Below, piece by piece: positions 1 to 7,173 of a DNA stretch of 9,808 bases. The position numbers were made by a program, and so were the translations under genes. The number at the start of each line of letters is the position of its first letter. Positions within the stretch are counted from its first letter, which is position 1. The notes under the pieces are model-generated. The model was not told the DNA's origin. It was given only the letters and a program-made list of their open reading frames with translations, and made no database searches. This stretch comes from Pseudomonadota bacterium (GTDB lineage Bacteria > Pseudomonadota > Alphaproteobacteria > Rhizobiales > Afifellaceae): NCBI GenBank assembly GCA_023417735.1, contig JAEZEK010000294.1, positions 1 to 9,808 of the forward strand, given 5' to 3'.

Positions 1-714
1 CGCGCGCCGCCCGGAGGTCACCGGGAACTTCACCCAGATCGTGTCGGAGGTGTAGTCGTGGTACTCGACCTCGGCTTCCGCGAGCGCGGTCTTCTCGACC
101 ACCGACCACATCACGGGCTTCGAGCCGCGATAGAGCTGGCTGCTCGCGGCGAACTTCATCAGCTCGCCCGCGATCTTCGCCTCGGCCGGGAAGCTCATCG
201 TCGTGTAGGGGTCGGCGAAGTAGCCGACCACCCCGCGCCGCTTGAACACGGCCGCCTGCACGCCGATCCAGTGGCTCGCGAACTCGCGGCACTCACGGCG
301 GAACTCGTTGATCGGGACCGCGTCCTTGTTGCGGCCCCTGGCGCGGTACTCCTCCTCGATCTTCCACTCGATCGGCAGCCCGTGGCAGTCCCAGCCGGGG
401 ACGTAATTGGCGTCGTAGCCGAGCATCTGGTGCGAGCGGACGACGACGTCCTTCAGGATCTTGTTGAGCCCCGTTCCGATGTGGATGTTGCCGTTGGCAT
501 AGGGCGGGCCGTCGTGGAGCACGTACTTCTCGCGCCCGCTCGCCGCCTCCCGCAGCCGGGCGAAGAGGTCCATCTCCTCCCAGCGCTTCAGGATTTCGGG
601 CTCCCTCTGCGGCAGGCCGGCGCGCATCGGGAAGTCCGTCCTCGGCAGGAAAAGGGTCTTCGAGTAATCGGCCTCCCCCTCGCGGCGCGGGGCGGCCTCT
701 CTCTTTTCGCTCAT
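1..714 (-). CDS. ileS: Isoleucyl-tRNA synthetase, N-terminal part (cut by window edge)
   Basis: Class I aminoacyl-tRNA synthetase that charges tRNA-Ile with isoleucine in the cytoplasm. The 238 codons present cover the start of the Rossmann catalytic domain and the beginning of the editing insertion. Visible signatures are [13 protein letters not shown] at residues 69-81, which holds the HIGH-type ATP motif in the HIGT form often seen in alphaproteobacteria, [17 protein letters not shown] at 84-100, [14 protein letters not shown] at 107-120 and [11 protein letters not shown] at 210-220. The KMSKS loop, anticodon-binding domain and C-terminal zinc region lie beyond the left edge. The start at 714 is supported by GAAGG (complement of 722-726) seven nucleotides upstream. 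The family is about 900-1000 residues long, so roughly a quarter is seen. The identification is firm. No T-box or leader is visible upstream, as expected outside the Firmicutes. Confidence 0.97.
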   Translation of the reverse strand, partial: MSEKREAAPRREGEADYSKTLFLPRTDFPMRAGLPQREPEILKRWEEMDLFARLREAASGREKYVLHDGPPYANGNIHIGTGLNKILKDVVVRSHQMLGYDANYVPGWDCHGLPIEWKIEEEYRARGRNKDAVPINEFRRECREFASHWIGVQAAVFKRRGVVGYFADPYTTMSFPAEAKIAGELMKFAASSQLYRGSKPVMWSVVEKTALAEAEVEYHDYTSDTIWVKFPVTSGRRA

Positions 715-997
715 CGTATCGCCTTCGAGGCTCGCAATTGCAGTGGACGGCAGGCGCTGGATATCAGGGCCTCACCCAGCCCCGGCATGGGCCGGAACCG
801 CGCGGACAATTCGTGACCCGGCAGCACATAAGGGCAGCACTGGCGCGCTTCTAGCGGAGGGCGGGGCGCAAGGGAAGGCGCCCGCCGAGGTCCGCCCGCC
901 CACCGTTCGCACCTGCGAAGACGGATTGTTCACCCGCTGGCGGCCGCAGCCGGGAAACCTAGCTTGGGCCCAACTATCCCTTTCCGGAGATGATGGA
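715..997. other. Divergent intergenic region between ileS and wrbA
   Basis: This 283-base stretch lies between two divergently transcribed genes and must hold both promoters. An open frame continues from 743 into wrbA, but its translation is Pro/Ala/Gly/Arg-rich with no family resemblance and does not look coding. There is a small inverted repeat, CTGGATATCAG, near 759-769. The only AT-rich island close to wrbA holds GATTGTTCAC at 924-933, which recurs upstream of the M16 operon. I could not identify a convincing -35/-10 pair for either gene. Confidence 0.6.
920..938 (+). promoter_or_regulatory. Possible shared upstream element, copy 1 (before wrbA)
   Basis: This 19-nt stretch reads GACgGATTGTTCACcCGcT. 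It matches 16 of 19 positions of a stretch upstream of the M16 operon on the other strand (5126-5144), with 10 consecutive identical bases. It ends 59 nt before the wrbA start codon. It could be a regulator site or the -35 part of a promoter (TTGTTC), but no good -10 follows at 16-18 nt. A chance match is quite possible. Confidence 0.2.
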
Positions 998-1597
998 ATG
1001 ACCAAGGTTCTGGTTCTCTACTACTCCTCCTACGGCCACATCGAAACCATGGCGAAGGCCGTGGCCGAGGGCGCACGCGAAGCGGGCGCCGACGTCGACA
1101 TCAAGCGCGTCCCGGAGCTCGTGCCCGAGGAGATCGCCCGGAAGTCGGGCTACAAGCTCGATCAGGAGGCCCCCGTCGCGACCGTCGACGAACTCGCCGA
1201 CTACGATGCGATCATCCTCGGCGTGCCGACCCGCTACGGCGTGATGGCGGCGCAGATGAAGAACTTCTGGGACCAGACCGGCGGCCTCTGGGCCAAGGGC
1301 GCCCTCGTCGGCAAGGTCGGTTCCGTGTTCGCTTCAACGGCAACGCAGCATGGCGGGCAGGAGGCGACCAACCTCTCGACCCACGTCATGCTCCTTCACC
1401 ACGGCCTCGTCATCGTGGGCCTGCCCTATTCGTTCCAGGGCCAGATGCGGATGGACGAGGTCACCGGCGGCTCGCCCTACGGCGCGACCACCCTGTCGGG
1501 CGGCGACGGATCCCGCCAGCCGAGCCGAAACGAACTCGAGGGTGCACGCTTCCAGGGCCGACACGTCGCCGAGATCGCGGGGAAGCTCGCCCGCTGA
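998..1597 (+). CDS. wrbA: WrbA, NAD(P)H:quinone oxidoreductase (type IV), flavodoxin-like
   Basis: FMN-binding flavodoxin-fold enzyme that reduces quinones with two electrons from NAD(P)H, avoiding semiquinone radicals; the family works as a cytoplasmic tetramer in oxidative-stress protection. The protein is 199 residues, the usual family length. Residues 1-9 form beta-1 (MTKVLVLYY), followed by the FMN phosphate loop SSYGHIET at 10-17. PTRYG at 77-81 and [10 protein letters not shown] at 113-122 are the flavin-contacting loops typical of WrbA, and GSPYGATTL at 158-166 is the C-terminal signature. The start at 998 is fixed by GGAGA (986-990) seven nucleotides upstream; a longer in-frame reading from 743 has a non-family extension and is rejected. 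It converges with the exported-protein gene that ends at 1662. The FMN it needs is made by the product of ribF (6151-7152). Confidence 0.96.
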   Translation: MTKVLVLYYSSYGHIETMAKAVAEGAREAGADVDIKRVPELVPEEIARKSGYKLDQEAPVATVDELADYDAIILGVPTRYGVMAAQMKNFWDQTGGLWAKGALVGKVGSVFASTATQHGGQEATNLSTHVMLLHHGLVIVGLPYSFQGQMRMDEVTGGSPYGATTLSGGDGSRQPSRNELEGARFQGRHVAEIAGKLAR

Positions 1598-1608
1598 TCG
1601 AGGCCGAA

Positions 1609-1657
1609 GACCGGAGCCCCGAGGGCGGAGGCGCGCGGCCTTCACCCTCGCCCGGTC
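1609..1657. terminator. Possible bidirectional hairpin between convergent genes
   Basis: The 64-nt gap between the wrbA stop and the stop of the convergent gene contains GACCGG (1609-1614) plus GAGGG (1621-1625), which can pair with CCCTC (1645-1649) plus CCGGTC (1652-1657), with an uneven internal loop. There is no T-run on either side, so the case rests on position and pairing only. Confidence 0.22.
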
Positions 1658-1661
1658 CGAT

Positions 1662-2234
1662 CTACTCGACGATCGCGAACGGCAGCTCGAACCGTGCGGT
1701 CTTGGCCGAGTTGCGGTCGCGGACGGTGAAGATCGCGGCATAGTCGCCGGGGATCAGGTCCGGCATGGTGAAGGACAGGGACATGTTGAACTCGCGGTTC
1801 CGCGCCCGCGACTGCAGGGAGACGTCGAAGAGTTCTTCCGCCTCGGCGATCACCTGACCGGTGCTGTTCCGGATCGCGAGCCCTGCGCCGAGGATGATCG
1901 TGTTGAACGCGCCGGACTTGCCATAGGAAAAGCCGACCGGCTCGACGTAGACGGTCACGGCCTCGCCGGCGCGGAACGCCGTGCTCTCCCGCCGGGTGTA
2001 GACGCCGAAGCCGCTGGCTTCGGACACGAAGAGCGCGGTCCGGAATCCGAGCGGCGCACGGCTCCAGAGGGCGTCCGTGGCGGCATCGAGGGCTTCCAGC
2101 GCACGCATGTGCTCGCCGGCCGCCGCCAGCCGCTCCGCCTCGGCCGCCGCTGCCGAGATCGATTCCGCATTGCCGATCGAGCCCAGGCCGCCCATGAGAA
2201 GCGCGGTTCCGAGGACCGCCGCACCCAACCGCAT
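1662..2234 (-). CDS. Exported protein of unknown function
   Basis: The 190-residue protein starts with a likely Sec signal peptide: MRLG, a hydrophobic core AAVLGTALLMGGLGSIG, and probable cleavage after GNA (about residue 23), so the product should be periplasmic. Residues about 24-60 are an Ala/Glu-rich amphipathic helical stretch (AEAERLAAAGEHMRALEAL), resembling a helical hairpin or single TPR-like unit. Residues from about 65 on have alternating hydrophobic patterns suggesting a beta-sandwich, with VYVEPVGFSYG, SRARNREFNMSLSF and a C-terminal PGDYAAIFTVRDRNSAKTARFELPF segment. I recall similar conserved hypothetical proteins in alphaproteobacteria but know no tested function. No cysteine, lipobox or catalytic motif is seen. 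The start at 2234 gives the signal peptide; its ribosome binding site is weak (GGGG at complement 2241-2244). It lies 130 nt downstream of the M16 pair on the same strand and may have its own promoter. Confidence 0.82.
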   Translation of the reverse strand: MRLGAAVLGTALLMGGLGSIGNAESISAAAAEAERLAAAGEHMRALEALDAATDALWSRAPLGFRTALFVSEASGFGVYTRRESTAFRAGEAVTVYVEPVGFSYGKSGAFNTIILGAGLAIRNSTGQVIAEAEELFDVSLQSRARNREFNMSLSFTMPDLIPGDYAAIFTVRDRNSAKTARFELPFAIVE

Positions 2235-2364
2235 TCCGTCGCCCCGTTTACAGAGAATTCACCATCTGCGCGGGACTAGGGATCAATTGGCCGGCACGCG
2301 CAAGCGCGGTGGGCGGAAATGGTAACCGGGCGACCCGCAACCGGCGACGCGCCGAGGCGGCGGC

Positions 2365-3675
2365 TCAGGATTGGGCGGTGCCGACCGTCACGACCGACGG
2401 CGCCTGGCCGAACACGCGCTGCGCCGCGCGCTGCACGTCCTCGGCGGTGACGGCGCGGATGAGGTCGTTCCGCCTCTCGACGTAGTCGATGCCGAGCCGA
2501 TCGAGCTGGATGCCGAGAAGCTGGCGCGCGATCTTCTGCGAGGCGTCGAAGCGTAGCGCGTAATTCCCGACCAGGAAGTCCTTCGCTTCCGTGAGCTCGC
2601 GTTCGGTCGGGCCCTCCTCGGCGAACCTCTTGGTCTCCGCCACCATCAGGTCCACCGCCGTCTGCGCCATGTCGGCACGCGTCGCCGCGGCGCCGATCCA
2701 CGCGCCGGAATGGTCGAAGGCGAGGAGGCTCGTGCCGACGGAATAGGACAGCCCGCGCTTCTCGCGGATCTCCTTGTAGAACCGGGAGGAGAACGTGCCG
2801 CCGCCGAGAATGTGGTTGGCGACGAAGGCCGGAATGAAATCCGGGTCGTCGCGCTTGATGCCCGGCCCGCCGAGGCGGATGACCGTCTGCGGCACGCCGA
2901 GCGTGGCATGGTCCGTGACGCCGGACCGCGCCGTCACCTCCGGGATCGGGACGAGGTCGGCCTTCTCCGGGAGCCTCCCGAACACCTCGTCGAGCGCCGC
3001 CGCGAGCCTGGCCCGGTCTATGGCGCCGACGACCACGACGAGGAGGTTGTCGCGCGCCATGATGCGCCGGTGGAATTCGCGCAGATCGTCGGCGCCCAGA
3101 GCTGACACGGTCTGGAGCGTGCCTTCCGTCGGCCTGCCGTACGGATGCTCGCCGTAGAGCGTCCGCATGAAGGTCCGGCTGGCGATCTCGTTCGGATCGG
3201 TCTCGCCGCGGCGGAGATTGGAGACGACCTGGCCGCGAATGCGCGTGACGGCCTCCTCGTCGAAGCGCGGCTCGGTCAGCGCGAGGCGCATCAGCCCGAT
3301 CGCCTCGTCGAGGTTGGTCGTGAGAGTGCGCATGTTGCCGTAGAAGGCGTCCCGGCCCGCATCGAACGAGAGATCGATGTTGAAATCCTCGAGGCGCGTC
3401 TGGAAGGCGCGCGAATCGAGGTCCCCGGCGCCCTCGTCGAGCAGGCCCGACATCAGGTTCGCGAGGCCCGCCTTGTCGTCGCCGTCCTGGGCGGCGCCGC
3501 CGCGGAAGGCGAGGTTCATGGTCACGATCGGGACGGTGTAGTCCTCGACGAGCCACGCCGTGATGCCGCCGGGGCTCGTCACTTCCTGGATGTTCACGGC
3601 TTCGGCCCGGCTCGGCAGGGTGACGGCGACGGTCATGGCGGCTCCGATTGCGAATGCGAGGGCTCGGGCAAACAT
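2365..3675 (-). CDS. M16 family peptidase homologue lacking the zinc site (non-catalytic partner)
   Basis: This 436-residue protein belongs to the pitrilysin/M16 family. A signal peptide (MFARALAFAIGAAMTVAVTLPSRAEA, cleavage near residue 26) predicts a periplasmic protein. The N-terminal M16 domain spans about 30-185 and the M16 C-terminal domain about 190-375. Where an active enzyme has HxxEH, this one reads AGLANLMSGLLDEG (69-82), so all the zinc ligands are gone. The conserved C-domain region GGGTFSSRFYKEIREKRGLSYSV at 291-313 keeps the Arg (298) and Tyr (311) of the R/Y pair that contacts substrate. This is the pattern of the non-catalytic subunit in heterodimeric bacterial M16B enzymes and in mitochondrial processing peptidase. 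Its ATG shares one base with the stop of the upstream catalytic gene (TGATG), which points to coupled translation and equal amounts. The partner role is inferred. Confidence 0.93.
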   Translation of the reverse strand: MFARALAFAIGAAMTVAVTLPSRAEAVNIQEVTSPGGITAWLVEDYTVPIVTMNLAFRGGAAQDGDDKAGLANLMSGLLDEGAGDLDSRAFQTRLEDFNIDLSFDAGRDAFYGNMRTLTTNLDEAIGLMRLALTEPRFDEEAVTRIRGQVVSNLRRGETDPNEIASRTFMRTLYGEHPYGRPTEGTLQTVSALGADDLREFHRRIMARDNLLVVVVGAIDRARLAAALDEVFGRLPEKADLVPIPEVTARSGVTDHATLGVPQTVIRLGGPGIKRDDPDFIPAFVANHILGGGTFSSRFYKEIREKRGLSYSVGTSLLAFDHSGAWIGAAATRADMAQTAVDLMVAETKRFAEEGPTERELTEAKDFLVGNYALRFDASQKIARQLLGIQLDRLGIDYVERRNDLIRAVTAEDVQRAAQRVFGQAPSVVTVGTAQS

Positions 3676-5072
3676 CAGCTCCGCTCCTCCGGCTTCGGCT
3701 CCAGATATCCGGTCACCGACCGCTCCTCGAGCAGGTACTTGCGGGCGGCCGAACGCACGTCCTCGGCCGTGACGCGGCTCACCCGCTCGGGCCAGGTCTG
3801 CACCTGCTCGAGCGAACTGCCCGTCATGAGCGCGGTGCCGATGATGCGGGCCATCGCCTGCTGGCTGTCCTGGGCGTAGATCGCCTGGGCGATCACGGCG
3901 TTCTTGGCGCGCGTGATCTCCTCGTCGGTGACGCCCTTGTCCCTGACCTCGGCGATGACAGCTTCGATCCGCTCGCCGAGTGCAGCAAGGGTCACGCCTT
4001 CCTTGGGTACGCCATAGACCGCAAAGCGCCCGTCGTTGACGGCGTTGGACTGGTAGTAGGCGCCGGCATAGGTCGCGGGCCCGTCGCCGCGGACCAGCTT
4101 GTCGTAGAGGCGGCTCGTCGAGCCGCCGCCGATCACCTCGGCGAGTACGCGCAGCGCTTCGGCCTCGTTGCCGTCGGCCGTGTTCTGCGAGGGCACGACG
4201 TAGGTGCGTGTCAGCTGAGGCTCGCGGACCTTCTCGTCCTTCACCGTCACGGTGCGCGCGCCGACCGAAGGCGGTTCCGCCGGGCGCTCGCCGCGCACGG
4301 CCTCCGGCCTCGGCTCGATGGTGCCGTACGTCTCCTCGGCGAGCCTGCGGACCTCCTCGGGGGTGACGTCGCCGGCGATCACGAGCACGGCGTTGTTGGG
4401 CGTGTAGTAGCGCCGGTAGAAGTCGAGCGCCTTCGCCCCGGTCAGTGCCTCGATCTCGTGCATCCAGCCGATCACCGGCCGCCCGTAGGGGTGGTTGCGG
4501 TAGAGGATGGAGGTGAGAGCCTCGCCGAGCAGCGAGCCGGGATCGTTCTCCACGCGCATCCGCCGCTCCTCCAGGATGACGTCCCGCTCCGGCGCGACGA
4601 CCTCCTCCGTGAGCACGAGATCGGTCATCCGGTCGGCCTCGAAGGTCATCATCTCGCGAAGGTTCTCCTTCGCCACCCGCTGGAAGTAGGCGGTGTAGTC
4701 GGTCGTGGTGAAGGCGTTCTCCTCGCCGCCGATCTGCGACACACGCTCCGAGAACTGCCCCATCGGGTGGTTCCTGGTGCCCTTGAACATGAGATGCTCG
4801 AGGAAGTGAGCGAGCCCGGACTGTCCTGCGGTCTCGTCCGCGGAGCCGACGCGGTACCAAACCATGTGCGTCACAACCGGCGCGCGCCGATCCGGGATCA
4901 CGACCACCTGCATCCCGTTCTCGAGCGTGAACTCGGTGGCGTTCGGCGCAATCTTGGGAATTTCGGCCTGCGCGGGCGGCGCCGGATCCCGGGCCGCGGG
5001 CGTTTCGGCGCGTGCGGGGAGGGCAGCCATGAGAACTCCACATGAAAGGATGACGGCAGCCAGTTTCGACAT
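3675..5072 (-). CDS. M16 family zinc metallopeptidase, catalytic subunit
   Basis: A 465-residue exported zinc peptidase of the pitrilysin/insulinase (M16) family, related to the beta subunit of mitochondrial processing peptidase. An N-terminal signal peptide ends at ALPARA, with cleavage after about residue 22, followed by a Pro/Ala-rich linker. The inverted zinc motif HFLEH is at 89-93 (His89, Glu92, His93), and Glu169 in VILEERR lies exactly 76 residues after His93, as expected for the third ligand in HxxEHx76E enzymes. The M16 C-terminal domain follows from about 205 (VIAGDVTPEEV at 231-241). The start at 5072 has GGAGG (complement 5083-5087) ten nucleotides upstream and begins the signal peptide; longer in-frame versions have no plausible signal. 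It is first of a two-gene unit with the zinc-less paralogue. The natural substrate is unknown; the family favours unfolded peptides held in a closed chamber. Confidence 0.95.
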   Translation of the reverse strand: MSKLAAVILSCGVLMAALPARAETPAARDPAPPAQAEIPKIAPNATEFTLENGMQVVVIPDRRAPVVTHMVWYRVGSADETAGQSGLAHFLEHLMFKGTRNHPMGQFSERVSQIGGEENAFTTTDYTAYFQRVAKENLREMMTFEADRMTDLVLTEEVVAPERDVILEERRMRVENDPGSLLGEALTSILYRNHPYGRPVIGWMHEIEALTGAKALDFYRRYYTPNNAVLVIAGDVTPEEVRRLAEETYGTIEPRPEAVRGERPAEPPSVGARTVTVKDEKVREPQLTRTYVVPSQNTADGNEAEALRVLAEVIGGGSTSRLYDKLVRGDGPATYAGAYYQSNAVNDGRFAVYGVPKEGVTLAALGERIEAVIAEVRDKGVTDEEITRAKNAVIAQAIYAQDSQQAMARIIGTALMTGSSLEQVQTWPERVSRVTAEDVRSAARKYLLEERSVTGYLEPKPEERS

Positions 5073-5102
5073 CGGCGCGGGGCCTCCGTGACGTTTGCCG
5101 CG

Positions 5103-5108
5103 AATATA
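5103..5108 (-). promoter_or_regulatory. Candidate -10 box of the M16 operon
   Basis: On the minus strand this reads TATATT, the most AT-rich hexamer in the region, 30 nt before the start codon and 15 nt before the GGAGG. No good -35 stands 16-18 nt upstream (the position reads CTCGTT), so the call rests on the -10 likeness and the short leader it would give. The shared element at 5126-5144 lies just upstream and covers the -35 area. Confidence 0.33.
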
Positions 5109-5125
5109 GAGATGCGGGTAGCTCA

Positions 5126-5144
5126 AACGAGTGAACAATCGGTC
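5126..5144 (-). promoter_or_regulatory. Possible shared upstream element, copy 2 (before the M16 operon)
   Basis: On the minus strand this reads GACcGATTGTTCACtCGtT, 16 of 19 bases identical to 920-938 before wrbA, including GATTGTTCAC without a mismatch. It ends 53 nt before the start codon at 5072 and overlaps the -35 region of the candidate promoter, which would suit an operator. The match could be chance. Confidence 0.2.
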
Positions 5145-5177
5145 ATATTTGAGGCGAACCCGGCCCGCGGTCCCCCG

Positions 5178-5206
5178 TTGACGCACCGGTCCGGTAGGGA
5201 TAGCCG
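5178..5206 (+). promoter_or_regulatory. Candidate promoter for the HAD-ribF unit
   Basis: TTGACG at 5178-5183 matches five of six -35 consensus bases and is followed after 17 nt by TAGCCG (5201-5206), a poor -10. A shifted reading (ATAGCC) is no better. The -35 is the main support. Transcription would start about 20 nt before the coding region. Confidence 0.3.
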
Positions 5207-5237
5207 ATCCGGCGACCGGCGCGGGGGCGGAGTGATC

Positions 5238-6095
5238 GTGAAGCGGATAGACGGACTGGCGGCGCTCGCGCAGGATTACGAGGCGGTGCTCTGCGACGTC
5301 TGGGGCGTCGTCCACAATGGCGTGGAGAGCTTTCCCGGCGCCGTCGACGCCCTGATCCGGTTCCGGAAGGACCGGGGTCCCGTCGTGCTCGTGACCAATG
5401 CGCCGCGTCCCGCGGGCCCGGTCGTCGAGCAGATCCGCGACCTCGGCGTGCCCGACGACGCGTATGACCACATCGTGACGTCCGGCGACGTCACGCGCGC
5501 CTTCGTGGCGGAGCGGCCGGGCACGAAGGTGTTCCATCTCGGGCACCCGCGCGACCTGCCCTTCTACGAAGGCCTCGACATCCAACTCGTCGGAGAGGAG
5601 GAGGCGGAGCTCGTCAGCTGCACCGGCCTTTTCGACGACTACACCGAGACGCCCGAGGACTATCGGGACATGCTCGGGCGGTTCGTCGCGCGTGGGCTGA
5701 CGATGGTCTGCGCCAATCCCGACCTCGTGGTGGAGCGCGGCGACACGCTCATCTACTGCGCCGGCGCCCTCGCCCGCCTCTATGAGGAGCTCGGCGGCGG
5801 GACGGTGCTCGCCGGCAAACCCCATCCGCCGATCTACCACGCCGCCCTTCGTGCAGCGGGCCTGCAGGACGGGAAGCGGGTGCTGGCGATCGGCGACGCG
5901 CTGCCGACCGACGCCCGCGGCGCGAGGAATGCGGGCCTCGACCTCCTGTTCATCAGCGGCGGCATCCACGAGGCCGATTTCGGCCCGCCCGGGGCGCCGG
6001 ACCCGATGCGGATCGCCGCCCATTTCTCGGCGGAGGATCTTCAGGCCGTGGGGTTCATGCCGCATCTGGACTGGCGGAATGGGAGCGCGCGGTGA
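5238..6095 (+). CDS. HAD superfamily class IIA hydrolase-like protein (TIGR01459-type)
   Basis: Cytoplasmic haloacid-dehalogenase-fold protein with a class IIA cap (NagD/p-nitrophenylphosphatase group), about 285 residues, of the type commonly found beside ribF in alphaproteobacteria. Motif I is LCDVWGVVHNG at 18-28: Asp20 is the nucleophile, but the position two residues later, normally the acid/base Asp, is Trp22. Motif II is VTNA (Thr53). Motif III is Lys194 in LAGKPHPPIYH, and motif IV is GDALPTD at 219-225 with Asp220 and Asp225. The cap lies between motifs II and III. The substrate is unknown. GTG at 5238 is chosen because GGAG (5229-5232) lies five nucleotides upstream; GTG at 5232, also in frame, is the alternative and adds two residues. 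In-frame starts farther upstream (5088, 5112) add low-complexity sequence and run into the divergent promoter region. ribF follows after 55 nt, so the two are probably co-transcribed. Confidence 0.9.
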   Translation: MKRIDGLAALAQDYEAVLCDVWGVVHNGVESFPGAVDALIRFRKDRGPVVLVTNAPRPAGPVVEQIRDLGVPDDAYDHIVTSGDVTRAFVAERPGTKVFHLGHPRDLPFYEGLDIQLVGEEEAELVSCTGLFDDYTETPEDYRDMLGRFVARGLTMVCANPDLVVERGDTLIYCAGALARLYEELGGGTVLAGKPHPPIYHAALRAAGLQDGKRVLAIGDALPTDARGARNAGLDLLFISGGIHEADFGPPGAPDPMRIAAHFSAEDLQAVGFMPHLDWRNGSAR

Positions 6096-6150
6096 GGCGC
6101 GCGGCGAAAGCGCCGACGCTGGCAGCCGATCCGGTCGGCGGAGCGGGCGC

Positions 6151-7152
6151 ATGACGCGCGGCGTGCCCGGTCCGGAGATCGTCCGGACCTTGGACGCCTT
6201 GCCCGCGGACTGGCGCGGCGCGGTCGTCGCGATCGGCAATTTCGACGGGGTGCACCGCGGCCACCAGGCCGTGCTGGCGGCTGCCAAGGCAGAGGCGGAC
6301 CACGCCGGCGTGCCGGCATTGATCCTGACCTTCGAGCCACACCCGCGCACCTTCTTCGGCCGGGGCGAGCCGCTCTTCCGGCTCACGCCTGCACCGCTCA
6401 AGGCCGCGGTCGCAGCCGCCCTCGGCATGGACGGATCGCTCGTGCTCGCCTTCGACGAGAACCTCGCCGCCGTCTCCGCCGAGGATTTCGTCCGCGACAT
6501 GCTGGTCGACCGCCTGCGCATAAGGCACGCCGCCACGGGCTACGACTTCCACTTCGGTCATCGCCGGATGGGCACGCCGGCATTCCTCCAGGAGGCGGGG
6601 CTCCGCCACGGCTTCGGCGTGACCGTGGTCGGCGAATACGACGAAGCGGGCCGGCCGGTCTCCTCGACGCGAATCCGCTCGGCCTTGCGGGAGGGTGCGC
6701 TCCGGGAGGCGAACGGGCTTCTCGGCTGGCGCTGGTCGGTGGCCGGCGAGATCGTTCACGGCGACAAGAGGGGGCGCATCCTCGGCTATCCGACGGCGAA
6801 CATGGCGGTCGATCCGTCGGTGGAGCTCGCCCACGGCATTTACGCCGTGCGGCTGACGCGGAAGGACGGCAGCATGCACGAAGGTGTCGCGAGCTTCGGG
6901 CGGCGGCCGACCTTCGACAACGGCCGCGCGCTCTTCGAAACCTTCCTGTTCGATTTCTCCGAGGATCTCTACGGCGAGACCGTGCTCGTCGCCCTCGTGG
7001 ACCGCATCCGTCCGGAGCTTCGGTTCGAAAGCGTGGAGGCCCTTGTCGCCCGGATGGACCAGGATTCCATCGATGCCCGCGCCCTGCTGGCGAAGGAGCC
7101 GGATCGCGACATCGATGCCCGCGTGCGGGCGGCCTGGGCGGCTGCGCCCTAA
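6151..7152 (+). CDS. ribF: Bifunctional riboflavin kinase / FAD synthetase
   Basis: RibF phosphorylates riboflavin to FMN and then adenylates FMN to FAD in the cytoplasm. The N-terminal nucleotidyltransferase domain (about 20-180) shows GNFDGVHRGH at 29-38 (the GxFDGxHxGH ATP motif), FEPHP at 61-65, GYDFHFGHRRMG at 130-141 and SSTRIR at 171-176. The C-terminal flavokinase domain (about 185-315) shows HGDKRGRILGYPTANM at 203-218, whose PTAN motif binds ATP-Mg and flavin, HGIYAV at 228-233, and Glu263 in FETFLFDF, the expected catalytic base, followed by LYG. The length of 333 residues is normal. The start at 6151 has GGAG (6140-6143) seven nucleotides upstream. The motif usually reading FGKGR is FGHRR here. 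No FMN riboswitch is seen upstream. It lies downstream of the HAD gene and upstream of, but separate from, groESL. Confidence 0.97.
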   Translation: MTRGVPGPEIVRTLDALPADWRGAVVAIGNFDGVHRGHQAVLAAAKAEADHAGVPALILTFEPHPRTFFGRGEPLFRLTPAPLKAAVAAALGMDGSLVLAFDENLAAVSAEDFVRDMLVDRLRIRHAATGYDFHFGHRRMGTPAFLQEAGLRHGFGVTVVGEYDEAGRPVSSTRIRSALREGALREANGLLGWRWSVAGEIVHGDKRGRILGYPTANMAVDPSVELAHGIYAVRLTRKDGSMHEGVASFGRRPTFDNGRALFETFLFDFSEDLYGETVLVALVDRIRPELRFESVEALVARMDQDSIDARALLAKEPDRDIDARVRAAWAAAP

Positions 7153-7173
7153 TCGAGGTTCCCGGCCCCTTCT

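Noticed and set aside
58..816. A 252-codon open frame on the plus strand across ileS
   Set aside because: It lies antisense to a well-conserved IleS N-terminus and shows only Arg/Leu/Ala-rich sequence.
743..997. An N-terminal extension of WrbA
   Set aside because: The extra 85 residues are low-complexity and absent from the family, and a good ribosome binding site stands directly before the ATG at 998.
2291..2310. A small CGCG-CAAG-CGCG hairpin after the M16 unit
   Set aside because: It is only 4 bp with no T-run; such pairings are common by chance in this GC-rich sequence.
3648..5045. A 465-codon open frame antisense to the M16 catalytic gene
   Set aside because: It mirrors the codon structure of the M16 gene and lacks any family signature; it is a by-product of high G+C.
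5037..5072. A lipoprotein signal (ILSC, residues 8-11) in the M16 catalytic subunit
   Set aside because: The cysteine is too close to the N-terminus for a normal lipoprotein signal, and a good signal peptidase I site (ARA) follows after a longer hydrophobic stretch.
5073..5237. An N-terminal extension of the HAD protein from 5088 or 5112
   Set aside because: The added sequence has no HAD features and would place the start inside the leader and promoter of the divergent M16 gene. GGAG before GTG 5238 gives a better start.
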